From positions 1 through 45,664 of the forward strand of contig JASHQH010000284.1 in the NCBI GenBank assembly GCA_030037635.1: a stretch of 45,664 nucleotides of DNA, written 5' to 3'. The position numbers and the translations under genes are program-made. The stretch comes from Acidobacteriaceae bacterium (GTDB taxonomy: Bacteria; Acidobacteriota; Terriglobia; Terriglobales; Acidobacteriaceae). The stretch's first letter is position 1, and the number at the start of each line of letters is the position of its first letter. Below, one piece after another: positions 30,130 to 39,805 of the stretch. Under the pieces are notes generated by a model, which was given only the letters and a program-made list of their open reading frames with translations, did not search any database and was not told where the DNA came from.

Positions 30130-30576
30130 TCATCCTTGAGCAGGATTCGCGTCATCCGCGCCGGGCGGTTTTCCCGGGCTCCAGACCAGCATCGCCGCAA
30201 TCCCCGCGCCGAACAGGAGCCCGACCAGCCAGGTTCGCGCCTCAAGAAAGTGCAGCACCAGCCCGAACAGGACGCACGCTTCAAAATATGCCAAACTCAA
30301 AATCCCTTTCGCCCTCCACCGCTGCAGCTGCTTCTCTGGCGGCTCGCCCCCCGCCGTACGCTCCACGGCACGATATACGTACCGCGGCAGCAAAAAACCG
30401 CCTAAAACGCAGGCCAGGCCGGCAAAGGTGATCGCGATTTCGATGGGTATGCCCACCGGTACATGCACAGGCACCGAAACCTTGACGGCGATATAAATGA
30501 ACAAAAACGCCGAGACAACAAAGGCGTACTTCAGGATGCGCATGAAGAGCGCGGAAGACTGCACTTGCTTTTCCAT
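30130..30576 (-). CDS. four-helix membrane protein, function unknown
   Basis: 148 residues, with hydrophobic segments at about 12-33, 42-62, 90-108 and 112-130 and a basic loop (EKQLQRWRAKG) between the second and third. No cofactor motif or known domain recognised. It is on the same strand as the cytochrome unit but 291 bp upstream of it, with the sigma54-like site in between, so it is probably a separate transcript. Confidence 0.65.
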   Translation of the reverse strand: MEKQVQSSALFMRILKYAFVVSAFLFIYIAVKVSVPVHVPVGIPIEIAITFAGLACVLGGFLLPRYVYRAVERTAGGEPPEKQLQRWRAKGILSLAYFEACVLFGLVLHFLEARTWLVGLLFGAGIAAMLVWSPGKPPGADDANPAQG

Positions 30577-30774
30577 GGCCGAAATTCCTCGACAAAAGGA
30601 TTATCACAAACCGGCGAAGGCTCCCTTGCGTTGTTCTTTTCTAAACTCTGTTCCCTAATCCCTGCCTTCTTGCTCGATCGCCGTTGTCGTACCATGTTCT
30701 CAGTTCCCCGAGAGGTCAGAATTCCGAACGCCTCCGCCCAGGCGAGAATCCGGAGGCCGCACAGAGGGGGAATC

Positions 30775-30966
30775 ATGGAAACGGACACCCGGGCAAAGCA
30801 TCCGCAGACCATCCAAATCCAGCAGCACACCTTCATGGGAATGGTTTGGTGCGCGGCCTGGCTCTTCACCATCGGTTATCTGCATCTGAGTTTCTGGAGA
30901 GGGATTCTGGCTATCTTTCTTTGGCCCTACTACATCGGCGCCCACTTGAGCGCAATTACGCACTGA
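30775..30966 (+). CDS. small membrane protein (63 aa), function unknown
   Basis: A 63-residue protein with a polar N-terminus and one or two hydrophobic segments (about 20-38 and 42-58, aromatic-rich, with WRGILAIFLWPYYIG). gaggggg lies before ATG 30775. It is the only plus-strand gene in this stretch and converges with the exported protein 14 bp downstream. No family recognised; the ribosome site and the membrane-like composition support it as real. Confidence 0.6.
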   Translation: METDTRAKHPQTIQIQQHTFMGMVWCAAWLFTIGYLHLSFWRGILAIFLWPYYIGAHLSAITH

Positions 30967-30980
30967 ATAACCAGACCGGG

Positions 30981-31697
30981 TCAGTGTGCCATTGCAGGGG
31001 CTGGCGAACCATCGGACCAATTGTTGACCCAGACCATCATAACGGTCACCCGTTCTTGAGGGTCATTGGCAGACATCACTGGCGAGCCATCCAAGTCCGC
31101 GCCCCAGCTTTTGGCGGCGTCGCCGGAAACGAAAACCATTAGATGGGGATGCCAACTCATCCCCTCATCGTTCAGATACTGCTGCTTTGACATCATGTAG
31201 CACATGGCGCCGGGCTCAAGCGGAGGCAGCGCCTTCGTATCAAGGGCGGCCGTGGTCGCCTGGAGGACCTCTGCCCTCGATTTTCCCGCCAATACCAGCG
31301 CTGTCTTCATTAGATAGATCGGTGCGAAGCTTCTTGCGGCTTGCGGATTGAAGCAGATGGGTGCCCGGATCTTGGTATTCCAGAACTCCGGGTCGTCAGT
31401 GGCCACAGCCCATGATCGTTCCACGATACAGAGAAATCCGTTGCTGCCCTTCACCGCGGTCTTGTATCCGTCATGCGTAAGCACCATCACGTCCGCCCCG
31501 TTTGAAATCGACGGAGCTGCGGCACTGCGAGCCAACGCGATTTCCGCTTGCTCGTCAGCCATCAAATACTGGTTCAGCGGCGCCATCGAGGGATACGACC
31601 CCTTGCTCGTCTGGGCTCGAGACATCGAGTCTGCTCCCGGCAAGGCAACCGTAACAATGAATGTGACTGCGATGAATCCTGCTTGATATTTCCGCAT
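30981..31697 (-). CDS. exported protein, function unknown
   Basis: 238 residues with an N-terminal signal sequence (hydrophobic residues 7-22, cleavage perhaps near SRAQT). The mature part is globular, with distinctive blocks GYKTAVKGSNGFLCIVERSW, CFNPQAARSFAPIYLM, CYMMSKQQYLNDEG and SWHPHLMVFV, and three cysteines. I recognise no catalytic motif; similar exported hypothetical proteins seem to occur in soil bacteria, but I cannot name a family. It stands alone, 284 bp before the next start on this strand. Confidence 0.7.
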   Translation of the reverse strand: MRKYQAGFIAVTFIVTVALPGADSMSRAQTSKGSYPSMAPLNQYLMADEQAEIALARSAAAPSISNGADVMVLTHDGYKTAVKGSNGFLCIVERSWAVATDDPEFWNTKIRAPICFNPQAARSFAPIYLMKTALVLAGKSRAEVLQATTAALDTKALPPLEPGAMCYMMSKQQYLNDEGMSWHPHLMVFVSGDAAKSWGADLDGSPVMSANDPQERVTVMMVWVNNWSDGSPAPAMAH

Positions 31698-31769
31698 GTG
31701 TTCTCCAGCGCCGCCCCATCCTACGGGCAGGTCTTCTAATCCCTGTTCCCTAATCCGTGATTGCTGTCT

Positions 31770-32528
31770 TCACATTCCCGCGTACCACGCGTAGCCGAAG
31801 TCAGGCGAGACAGATCCCTTCCCTTTGCCGAACTTCCTGATGTCGTCGGTCGCGGTGATGTGGTTCACGTACTTCAAGCTCTTGTAGCCGAGCTGGCGCG
31901 GCAGGCGCAGGCGCAGCGGCGCGCCATGCCCCACCGGCAAATCGCCGTCGTTCATGCCCATGGTGAGCAGTGTGTGCTGGTCCCACGCATCGGCCATGTC
32001 GATGCTGTCCCAAATTACCTTGTCGATGGAGAAATAAGCCACGTAGCGCGTCTGCGGCAGCACGCCCGCTTCGCGCAGCACCGCGCCCAGCGGCGTCCCG
32101 ATCCACTCCGCGATATACGACCAACCCTCTTCGCAGGCAACTTCAGTGATCTGGCTGCGCACCGGCAGGCTCTTCAAGTCCGCGAGGGAAAGCACCAGCG
32201 GATGCGCCACCGTTCCATCCACCACCAGGCGCCAATCCTTGAATCCACCTGCCCGCAGTTTCTTGAACTCGTCGCCGGGCGGATAAGCTTCGTTGGCAAA
32301 AGGTTTCTTTGAGATCATGCTGTGTGGAAACTCGCGCGCCGGAGTGCGCACATTCAGCACCCGCTGGCATGCATAGGTCAACGTCTCGCCTGGTCCGTAA
32401 ATGCCGCCGCTATCGGGCGGAATCAACCCGTAGCGCCTCGCGAGCCGATCGGCCGCGGCCAGGCCCCCAACCCCGGCGACAGCGGCAACGCTTCCATAGA
32501 TCAGCTTCCGCCGCGTGGTCAGACTCAT
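31770..32528 (-). CDS. periplasmic sulfite oxidase-type molybdopterin oxidoreductase
   Basis: 252 residues of the SUOX/YedY-like fold. The N-terminus has a twin-arginine-like TTRRKLIYG before a hydrophobic stretch, as expected for a cofactor-loaded export substrate. The Mo-ligating cysteine is in EVACEEGWSYIAEWIG, and the closing NDGDLPVGHGAPLRLRLP with LGYKSLKYV matches the pterin-binding region of this family. ATG 32528 overlaps the cytochrome b stop (ATGA), so the two form a redox pair. The substrate (sulfoxide, sulfite or another oxyanion) cannot be told from sequence. Confidence 0.85.
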   Translation of the reverse strand: MSLTTRRKLIYGSVAAVAGVGGLAAADRLARRYGLIPPDSGGIYGPGETLTYACQRVLNVRTPAREFPHSMISKKPFANEAYPPGDEFKKLRAGGFKDWRLVVDGTVAHPLVLSLADLKSLPVRSQITEVACEEGWSYIAEWIGTPLGAVLREAGVLPQTRYVAYFSIDKVIWDSIDMADAWDQHTLLTMGMNDGDLPVGHGAPLRLRLPRQLGYKSLKYVNHITATDDIRKFGKGKGSVSPDFGYAWYAGM

Positions 32529-33265
32529 CCCGCCTCCTCCGAACCTCGCACATACCCCGTGATCATGCCTCGCACGCGCCGCCAGAATCCCGACATCGCC
32601 ACCATGGTTAGGTGAACCACGAGGAAAAACAGCAGCAGCCACGAAACGAAGAAGTGGATCGTCCTCGCCGACTGACGCCCGCCCAGCAGCGCCGCCGTCC
32701 AGGGAAACGCAGCCGTAAACGCAGGCGACATCGCCAGCCCCGTCCAGATGATCAATGGAAACAGAACAAAGATCACTCCCAGGTACGCGGTGCGCTGCAG
32801 CACGTTGTAGGAACTGTCTTCGGCGCGGTCGGGCGGTGCGCGTCGCAGATACTTTGTGATGCGGCCCCAGTAGGCGCGCCAGGTCCAGTCGCGCCGCTCC
32901 GGGATCAGATCCTTGCGGAAGTGCCCGCTCCACAACCCATAAATCACGTAAACCAGGCCGGTGAGCACCGCCACCCACGCGGCCTCAAAGTGCAGATACC
33001 GGCTCCAGCCGTTCTCGTCGGGCATCACGTAGTTGTAGCCGGTGGGAACCGTGTCGCGGCTGGCTGGAATGGGGATGACGAACAGTGGCTTGGTGTTCAC
33101 ATTCCCCACTTCTCCCCAATAGAAGCGCGGATGCGAGATCACGATCTCAAAGCCGGTCACAATCAGTGCAATAAATGCGACAAACGTAAGCCAGTGCGTC
33201 ACGCGCACCACGCCCCTGTGACGGACAGTCTTGGTCTGTTCCTGGACCGGGGAAGCCGCGGGCAT
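32525..33265 (-). CDS. cytochrome b561-type membrane partner of the molybdoenzyme
   Basis: 246 residues with four or more transmembrane helices and histidines placed for two b-haems: RVTHWL (H24), YLHFEAAW (H92), TIHFFVSW (H206) and VVHLTM (H218). It should carry electrons between the quinone pool and the SUOX-type protein encoded immediately downstream and translationally coupled. The arrangement resembles YedYZ or thiosulfate-reductase-type cytochrome b modules. ATG 33265 lies after a 156-bp gap that contains one copy of the palindromic repeat. Confidence 0.85.
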   Translation of the reverse strand: MPAASPVQEQTKTVRHRGVVRVTHWLTFVAFIALIVTGFEIVISHPRFYWGEVGNVNTKPLFVIPIPASRDTVPTGYNYVMPDENGWSRYLHFEAAWVAVLTGLVYVIYGLWSGHFRKDLIPERRDWTWRAYWGRITKYLRRAPPDRAEDSSYNVLQRTAYLGVIFVLFPLIIWTGLAMSPAFTAAFPWTAALLGGRQSARTIHFFVSWLLLFFLVVHLTMVAMSGFWRRVRGMITGYVRGSEEAG

Positions 33266-33330
33266 GCGGGCAGATTATCACGCTTTTCACATAAAAATGG
33301 AGGTTTTTCTCAGTCCGCGAACTCGCTTCG

Positions 33331-33370
33331 TTGCCCCATCCTTCCGGCGTCGTTTGCCGGAAGGGCGGGA
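33331..33370. repeat. palindromic intergenic repeat, copy 1
   Basis: CCTTCCGGC-gtcgttt-GCCGGAAGG (33340-33364) is a perfect 9-bp stem flanked by ttgccccat and gcggga. Similar units occur at 34155, 41307 and 42951, all intergenic. REP-like; could also form a transcript end between mtgA (-) and cytochrome b (-). Confidence 0.7.
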
Positions 33371-33421
33371 CGGCGCCTAACCCCGCTAACAGCGCTATCT
33401 CCGCTAACTCCGCTGCCTTTC

Positions 33422-34129
33422 CTACCACCCCATCTGTTGCATGCGCTCCAGGATGATCGCGCTGTAGTGATCCATTCGAGCCGGCCGGCGCCGCCGCGGA
33501 TCGGGCAGCACCGCGGCCATCCGCGCCGCTTGATCCCGGCCGATACTTCGCGCGGAAACGCCGTAGTCGGCGCGGCTTGCTGCCTCCGCGCCATAAACGC
33601 CCGGGCCCCATTCAATCACGTTCAGGTAGAGCTCCAGAATGCGCTGTTTGCCAAGCACCAATTCGGCCACCGGAACCAGCGTGAACTCGGCGCCCTTGCG
33701 CAGGAACGAGCGCCCTGTTCCGAAGAACAGGTTTTTCACCAGTTGCTGCGTGATGGTGGACCCGCCGCGCAAGCGCTTGCCGTCCATATCGCTTTCGGCG
33801 GCGATCTCCATCGCCTGCCAATCAAAACCGTGGTGCTGGTAAAAGCGCGCATCCTCGGCCGCAATTACCGCGTGCTGCAGATCGGGCGAAATCTGGCGCA
33901 AGGGGACGAATACGTAGCGCGCATGATACGGCCGCCCGTGGATCCACGCCTGCACCCGGCGCTCCATGTGCACGGCAGTGGTCGGCGGATCGATCCACTT
34001 GGCCACCACCAGCGTGAGCGCCGCCAGCAGCCACAGCGCCGCCACGCCGATCGCAACCCACTGCAGAACAGATCGCAGCGATATCTTTCGGCGCGGGGTT
34101 TTGGTCTGAGTTGTCGGCACTGAAGTCAC
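33422..34129 (-). CDS. mtgA: monofunctional peptidoglycan glycosyltransferase
   Basis: 235 residues: one N-terminal membrane anchor (about 20-42), then a GT51 domain polymerising lipid II. Family motifs are AAEDARFYQHHGFD (catalytic Glu), RGGSTITQQLVKNLFF and the ILELYLNVIEWG-GVYGAEAA region. There is no transpeptidase domain, and length matches MtgA. The start is GTG 34129. Functional links to the neighbouring genes are not evident. Confidence 0.94.
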   Translation of the reverse strand: MTSVPTTQTKTPRRKISLRSVLQWVAIGVAALWLLAALTLVVAKWIDPPTTAVHMERRVQAWIHGRPYHARYVFVPLRQISPDLQHAVIAAEDARFYQHHGFDWQAMEIAAESDMDGKRLRGGSTITQQLVKNLFFGTGRSFLRKGAEFTLVPVAELVLGKQRILELYLNVIEWGPGVYGAEAASRADYGVSARSIGRDQAARMAAVLPDPRRRRPARMDHYSAIILERMQQMGW

Positions 34130-34154
34130 ATTCTGAGAATAATCGCCGCGCCCG

Positions 34155-34194
34155 TTGCCCTATCCTTCCGGCGCGCTTGCCGCAAGGGTGGGGA
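34155..34194. repeat. palindromic intergenic repeat, copy 2 (degenerate)
   Basis: ccgttgccctatccttccgg with cgcttgccgcaagggtgggg downstream: same layout as copy 1, with one stem mismatch (gCaagg). Lies between the divergent mtgA and RsbU-type phosphatase genes. Confidence 0.6.
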
Positions 34195-34248
34195 ATCGAC
34201 CCAACATGTTCGAGAGCCTCGGCTTCCTCGCGATGATATTCTGCGGCC

Positions 34249-36180
34249 ATGCTTCCCCGCGCGGCCCGGATCCTGATCGTTGTTTTTCTTGTTTCCGGCG
34301 CTGCCGGCTGCTTTGGCCAAGCCCAGGCCGCGCCGGCACAAGCCGCGCCTCAGGTGCGCTACCAATTCGGTGACGATCCCGACGGCAGTAAGGGCTGGGC
34401 CAACCCGAACTTCGACGACAGCTCCTGGCCGCTGGCTATCGACGGCCAATGGCCGGAGCCGGAGTTTTATTCGAGCGGCTTTGTTTGGGTCCGCATCGTT
34501 GCATCGGTGCGCAGCGATACCGCCGCGCCCCTCGCCTTGCGCATCGGCAGCCTCAGCCGCATCTGGCTTGCCGACGAGGTCTTTGTCAACGGCATTCGCG
34601 TCGGCAGTTTCGGCAGGCTGCCGCCCGACCCTTACGTCCCAGCTCTGCCGATCGACACGGTCTTCGATCTTCCTTCCGGCCTCACTCATCCCGGAGCTGT
34701 CGTCCATATCGCGCTGCGCATCTGGTATCCGCCCTACGTGCGGCGGTCCGTCCGGCAAGTCGCCAGTCTGCAGGTCGGACGATCCACCGGGTTCGACGCA
34801 GCCTCGTTCACTTTCGACCAAAGCCGCACCCTGCATGCCGAAGAAGACGCTTCTCGTGGGCAGGCGCGCTTGCGCAATGTTTTTCCCTTCACGCTCGACG
34901 GCTTCATCTTGCTCATCGGCATCGCCTTACTGCTGCTGGCTCGCTGGTCGCGCAGCCGCGATCTCTATCTCTACGGCGCACTGCTCACAACACTCTTCTG
35001 GATCACATTCTTTTTCGAATTGATCGATGCGCGCTTCCTGGCGCTTTCGGAGACGCAGTGCGCCTGGTTCCAGGTCATCAGCCAACTGCCCGCCATGATC
35101 ATCACCATCGAATTCATCTGGCGGATCAATCGCTTCCGCGATGTCTGGTTCAAGGGGCTCACCTATGCCTCCATGGCGTTCTTCAATCTTGGCGTGCTGA
35201 TCGCGTTCGCTCCGGCTAATCCTTCCGTACTCGTTGCTGCCGCACTACCCGGCTACTCGATCAGCTTGCAGGCCTTCAATGTTCTTACCCTCGTTGCCAA
35301 TCTCTTCGTCATTTTCTTCAAACGCCAGCGGCGTTTGATCGCTTTTGCCATGATGCTCGTTCCTTGCGCATCGCTTGCTTCCGGCTTCAGAAATACTACG
35401 GAACGCGCTGATCTCTTCGACCTGGCGTTTTTCCTTGCCAGCTTCTTTCTTACGGCGATCCTGGCGCATCAGGCCTGGAAGGAATGGCGCGCCCGCGATG
35501 CCCTGCAAGCCGAGTTCGAGGCAGCGCGCGAGTTGCAGCAGTTGCTGGTGTCGCCGGCCGCGGATCTGCCGGGCTTTCAAATCGAAAGCGTGTATGCGCC
35601 GGCCAAGCACGTGGGCGGCGACTTTTTCTATCTCCACCCCGAAGAAGACGGCGGCATTCTGGTCGTGGTCGGCGACGTCAGCGGCAAGGGGTTGCGCGCA
35701 GCCATGACGGTCAATTCTGTGATGGGCGCCCTGCGCACCATCCCGGCGCTGCCCCCCGCGCGCATTCTGGGCGATCTGAACCGCGGCCTTATCGGACAAA
35801 TGCAGGGCGGCTTCGTCACCTGCTGTGCGGCGCGGATCACTCCAGACGGAAGCGTCACGCTCGCCAACGCCGGCCATTTGCCGCCTTACCTGGATGGCGT
35901 CGAGGCACCCGTCCGTGCGGGGCTGCCGCTGGGCATCGATTCCCGCGTCGCTTACGAAGAGAGCCGTTTCTCTTTGCAGCCGGCCAGTTCGCTCACCTTC
36001 GTCTCCGACGGCGTGGTCGAGGCCCGCAACGCGTCAGGTGAGCTGTTCGGCTTCGAGCGCACTGCGGCCATCTCCACCCAATCTGCCCAGGACATTGCCC
36101 GTGCGGCTCAGCATTTCGGCCAGGAAGACGACATCACGGTCTTGACCCTCGCTTTCGCGCCCACCGCCGTTCCTGCGTGA
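34249..36180 (+). CDS. RsbU-type PP2C phosphatase with jelly-roll sensor and 7TM region
   Basis: 643 residues. A signal peptide (1-27) is followed by an extracytoplasmic beta-sandwich (about 35-185) whose WANPNFDDSSWPLA motif resembles sugar-binding jelly-roll domains, then about seven membrane helices (about 217-405) as in 7TMR-DISM receptors, a short coiled linker (LQAEFEAARELQQLL) and a SpoIIE/PP2C domain (about 430-640) with the metal-binding VVGDVSGKGLRAAM and the C-terminal QEDDITVLTLAF. Such proteins dephosphorylate a STAS anti-anti-sigma factor in partner switching. The STAS gene at 43382-43726 is a candidate target (inference). A frameshifted paralogue lies at 37605-39585. Confidence 0.9.
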   Translation: MLPRAARILIVVFLVSGAAGCFGQAQAAPAQAAPQVRYQFGDDPDGSKGWANPNFDDSSWPLAIDGQWPEPEFYSSGFVWVRIVASVRSDTAAPLALRIGSLSRIWLADEVFVNGIRVGSFGRLPPDPYVPALPIDTVFDLPSGLTHPGAVVHIALRIWYPPYVRRSVRQVASLQVGRSTGFDAASFTFDQSRTLHAEEDASRGQARLRNVFPFTLDGFILLIGIALLLLARWSRSRDLYLYGALLTTLFWITFFFELIDARFLALSETQCAWFQVISQLPAMIITIEFIWRINRFRDVWFKGLTYASMAFFNLGVLIAFAPANPSVLVAAALPGYSISLQAFNVLTLVANLFVIFFKRQRRLIAFAMMLVPCASLASGFRNTTERADLFDLAFFLASFFLTAILAHQAWKEWRARDALQAEFEAARELQQLLVSPAADLPGFQIESVYAPAKHVGGDFFYLHPEEDGGILVVVGDVSGKGLRAAMTVNSVMGALRTIPALPPARILGDLNRGLIGQMQGGFVTCCAARITPDGSVTLANAGHLPPYLDGVEAPVRAGLPLGIDSRVAYEESRFSLQPASSLTFVSDGVVEARNASGELFGFERTAAISTQSAQDIARAAQHFGQEDDITVLTLAFAPTAVPA

Positions 36181-36200
36181 TTGCAACTCGGCTTGAAAAT

Positions 36201-37529
36201 CTACGGATGCTCCGTCAGTGCGTGCAGTTGATCAACCGGCGTGTTCAACAACGAACGCAGCACCGCGACTTCCGCCTCAATCGCCGCGTGCAGCGATGGA
36301 TCCACATCGGGCGCGAACAGGGGCGAATGATTCGACGGCAGCGGTATCCCCGCCGCTTTGGCCTCGGCGAACTTCTGCGGATCGGCTCCGCCCAGACCGA
36401 AGTAGAAGCTCGGCACTCCCTGCTCGGTGAACACCGAAAAGTCCTCTGAAGCTGCGTTCTGCGGCCCAATCACCACATTGCTCTTTCCCAGCGCCGCCTC
36501 CAGCGGCGCGCGCAGCCGCTCGGCCAGCGCCGGATTGTTGTAGACCGAATCCGTGCTCTCATAGCGCTCGATCGTCGGCTCCTTCGGCGCGCCCGCCGCA
36601 GCGGCTTCTGCCCTGGTTATGCGAGTAATTGCAGCCAGAACCTGTTCGCGCACGCTTTGCTTGAAGCTGCGCACCGTCAGGCCCAGCTCGGCCTGGTCGG
36701 GAATGATGTTGTTCTTCGTACCCGCATGGATGTAGCCCACCGTCACCACCGCCATTTCGCCGGGCGCCACTTCGCGCGACACGATGGTCTGCAGCGACAG
36801 AATTGTGCGCGCCGCAATCACGATAGGGTCAATCGTCGTGTCCGGTCTAGCTCCGTGTCCTCCGCGGCCGTAAATCACAATCCGGACCGAATCCGCATTG
36901 CTGGTAAATACGCCGGGGGTAATCGACGCCATTCCTGCGGGCAGGGCATTGCTGACGTGCAGCGCCACCGCGACATCGGGTTTGGGAAAGCGCGTAAACA
37001 GCCCGTCCTTCACCATGCCCTCGGCGCCGGCAATCGTTTCCTCGGCCGGCTGTCCGATCAACATCAGCGTCCCGTGCCAGGAGTCTTTGCTATGCGCCAT
37101 GATCTCGGCTGTTGCCACCAGCGCCGCCATATGCAGATCGTGGCCGCAGGCATGCATCACCGGAACGTCGTGACCGTCGGCGTCCTTGGCGTGAACCGTG
37201 CTCGCGTAGGGCAGCCCGGTTTTTTCTTCCACTGGCAACGCGTCCAGTTCCGTGCGCAGCATGATGGTCGGCCCGGAGCCATTTCTGAGAATGGCCACCA
37301 CCCCTGTCCCACCCACGTGCTGGGTCACCTCGAACCCCGCTGCGCGCAGGCGATCGGCAATCCGATCCGCGGTCTTCGTCTCCTGGCCTGAGAGCTCAGG
37401 GTTTTCATGGATCTCTATATAGAGCGCATGTGCGCCCGCATAGACTGCGTCCACTTCACTCTGCGTAGGAGCCTGCGCGCATGCGACCGCACCCAGACAA
37501 AGCGGCAACAGAAACCCAAATCGATTCAT
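36201..37529 (-). CDS. exported M20-family amidohydrolase/aminoacylase
   Basis: 442 residues with a short signal peptide (MNRFGFLLPLCLGAVACAQ), then an M20D metallopeptidase-like fold. The metal site and catalytic residues are visible in HACGHDLHMAAL and GQPAEETIAGAEGM, with a later NAASEDFSVF. Relatives hydrolyse N-acyl or indole-conjugated amino acids and related amides. The signal peptide suggests scavenging outside the cytoplasm; it is therefore unlikely to be the missing ArgE. It is located between the two phosphatase paralogues, converging with the first one. Confidence 0.88.
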   Translation of the reverse strand: MNRFGFLLPLCLGAVACAQAPTQSEVDAVYAGAHALYIEIHENPELSGQETKTADRIADRLRAAGFEVTQHVGGTGVVAILRNGSGPTIMLRTELDALPVEEKTGLPYASTVHAKDADGHDVPVMHACGHDLHMAALVATAEIMAHSKDSWHGTLMLIGQPAEETIAGAEGMVKDGLFTRFPKPDVAVALHVSNALPAGMASITPGVFTSNADSVRIVIYGRGGHGARPDTTIDPIVIAARTILSLQTIVSREVAPGEMAVVTVGYIHAGTKNNIIPDQAELGLTVRSFKQSVREQVLAAITRITRAEAAAAGAPKEPTIERYESTDSVYNNPALAERLRAPLEAALGKSNVVIGPQNAASEDFSVFTEQGVPSFYFGLGGADPQKFAEAKAAGIPLPSNHSPLFAPDVDPSLHAAIEAEVAVLRSLLNTPVDQLHALTEHP

Positions 37530-37604
37530 AGCTCCGGATCATAAATCCTCGCCCTCGTCCCAGCGCAATCCTCGCGGCTTGCCGGGCTGATTTGCTTCCT
37601 GCCT

Positions 37605-39585
37605 TCAAGTGCGCGCCGGTTCGCCCGAAAGCGCTAAGGCCGGCGCTGCGGACACAGACGGAGAATCCAGCGCCAGCCTGACCACCGTCACGTCGTCCTG
37701 CTGCCCAAACTTTCGGGCCGTCTCAGCGATCATTTCCGCCGATTGCATCGAGATCGCCGCCGTGCTTTCGAATCCGAACAGTTCTCCGCTGGCGCTGCGT
37801 GCTTCAGGTACGCCGTCGGTGAGCAAAGTCACCTGCTCGCCCGGTCCGAGACGAAAACGCGTCTCTGCGTATCTCGACTCTGCCGACACACCCAATGGAA
37901 GGCCGCTCTCGATCGCAACTTCCCTCCCTCCCAGATACGGCGCCAGGTGGCCTGCGTTGGCCGCCGTCATACTTCCATCGGAGTCGGCGCGCAGCACCAG
38001 GCACGTCGTAAATCCTCCGTCAGACCGCGCCAGCATGCGCACATTCATGGCGCGCAGAATCTCGGCTGGGCTTTGCGTGTAATGCGCCAGCGTGCGAAAC
38101 GTGCCCACCAGCAGCGATACGGTCATGGCCGCGGGCATGCCCTTGCCGCTTACGTCTCCAATCACAATCAAAGCGCCGCCGCTTTTTGTCGCAATGATCT
38201 GGAAGAAGTCGCCGCCCACCTGGCTGGCAGGCTTGTAAACGGCCTGCACCTGGAAACCCGGAATCGTTGGCACTTCGTCGGGGATGAGCACCTTCTGCAC
38301 CGTGCGCGCCGCTTCCAGCTCCGATTCCAGCCGCTCTTCATCGCTCCGGCTGCGCGCAAAACGGCGGATGAGCACGATCAGCACCACCACATTCACCAGG
38401 TCGCCCAGAACCGACGTGAGATATAAGGGGAAAGGCCATTGGATTCCTGCCTGCCAGAACTGCTGAAGCGCATGCGCCCACGCCGCGTGATTGAAGGCCG
38501 GAAATTGGGCCAACGCCAAAAGGGCAAACTCGACAAAGGTCCATGTCGTCGGAATCATCAGGATCGCGGCATCGCTGTTCCCCGCCCTTCGGGCACGGTT
38601 GAGCATGGGTACAATGCACAGCATGAAGCCGAAGACTCCCCAGTCTCCGTAATTACTCCAGACGCTTTGAGGCCAGATGACGCCGGCCACCCAAAATAAT
38701 GGTCCCAGAAATGAAAAGAGCACAGCAAATGCATAAAGCCAGCCCCGCTTCTGCCCGCAGATGCACCGGATGAACTCGGTGAATGCGAAATATCCGGATC
38801 CGATGAGAAAAAACGCGAGTATTTGCGCGGAAAGGTAGGGCGCCGGCCGAAAGGCCGAGTGGAGCAGGTTGATGTGGTAAACCGTCCAATTGAGGAGATA
38901 GATGCCGAACCACAGGTACTCGCGTTCCTTGCGGCGCAACGCAAACAGGATGAGGCTCGCCATTCCACCGATCAAGTTTGCGAACAGCTCGATCATCGAT
39001 GCCGAGTATTGCCAGTACACCATGCGGTTTTCGAGCTTGCTCCATTGAGCAACGATGGCGAGGTCGCCGATGCGCGGCGCCGGATACAGCCCACCCGGAA
39101 TCACGGTGGCGTAATTCTCCAGCTCCCACACCCTTACCGCGAGCAGCAACCGGCCCGAGGCGGCAATGTCGCCGGGGATTGGCAACAGCATGCGAGATTC
39201 CGAAACCCCGTAGGGCTGTGGAGGCAAGCCACCCACCTGCCCGATCAATCGCCCGTTGGCGAAGACCTGGCAGCTCATATCGACATGGGGAATGTACAGC
39301 GCCAGCGGCCCGCGCTGCGCTGGAGCCGCAATCGCAATCCGGTACCACGCCACTGTAGCCCGCATACCCCTGTTGCGACCATCCCTGGTCGGCGCGAATG
39401 AGCGGCCAGCCGGAATCGTCAAAGCCCGGATTGGCCCACGCCGGATCGTCACCGGTGTGAAAGCGCCACGGTCCGGCAAGCTCGGTCACCAGGACGCGGT
39501 CTTTCGAGAGGTCAACCGTCTGCGCGACGGCGCAGCACGCTGTCGCGAACAATCCGGCAGAAAATACCAAGGCGCGCAGGCGCAT
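37605..39585 (-). CDS. RsbU-type PP2C phosphatase with 7TM region, frameshifted near the N-terminus
   Basis: Paralogue of 34249-36180. A signal peptide (MRLRALVFSAGLFATACC, from ATG 39585) and the start of the jelly-roll domain (WRFHTGDDPAWANPGFDDSG) are in one frame; the rest of the sensor, about seven membrane helices and the SpoIIE/PP2C domain (VIGDVSGKGMPAAM, QQDDVTVVRLAL) are in another. The frames should join where QQGYAGYSGV meets WYRIAIAAPA, at about 39346-39352; one extra base or two missing bases explain it. Everything else is intact, so this is either a recent lesion or an assembly error. An annotation restarting at an internal codon would lose the signal peptide and half the sensor. 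Confidence 0.83.
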
Positions 39586-39750
39586 CTTGCTGACTCGCAA
39601 CGTGAGAATGGTGATTCGAAACTTGAGACGAGCGGGGAACAAGTTGATGATTGCACGCCGATTTCGACTGCGCAATTCAAAATTGCGATCGGATCAAAAA
39701 TTGAACTGCTTAAGCTCGCTCATCTTTCTGCTGCTTCGCTCCCTGTCTTC

Positions 39751-39768
39751 CTGCCACTTTCGTGGCAG
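39751..39768. other. hairpin in the divergent intergenic region
   Basis: CTGCCAC-tttc-GTGGCAG is a perfect 7-bp stem. It lies between two genes read away from each other, so a terminator role is unlikely. The preceding ctccctgtcttcct also occurs at 43011, suggesting a shared repeat fragment. Confidence 0.4.
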
Positions 39769-39805
39769 CTGCTACAATTTCCCTGCGTTTCTAATTCGAT
39801 TTTTC

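Noticed and set aside
36201-37529. M20 hydrolase as the missing ArgE
   Set aside because: It has a signal peptide and M20D amidohydrolase-type motifs, and lies far from the arg operon.
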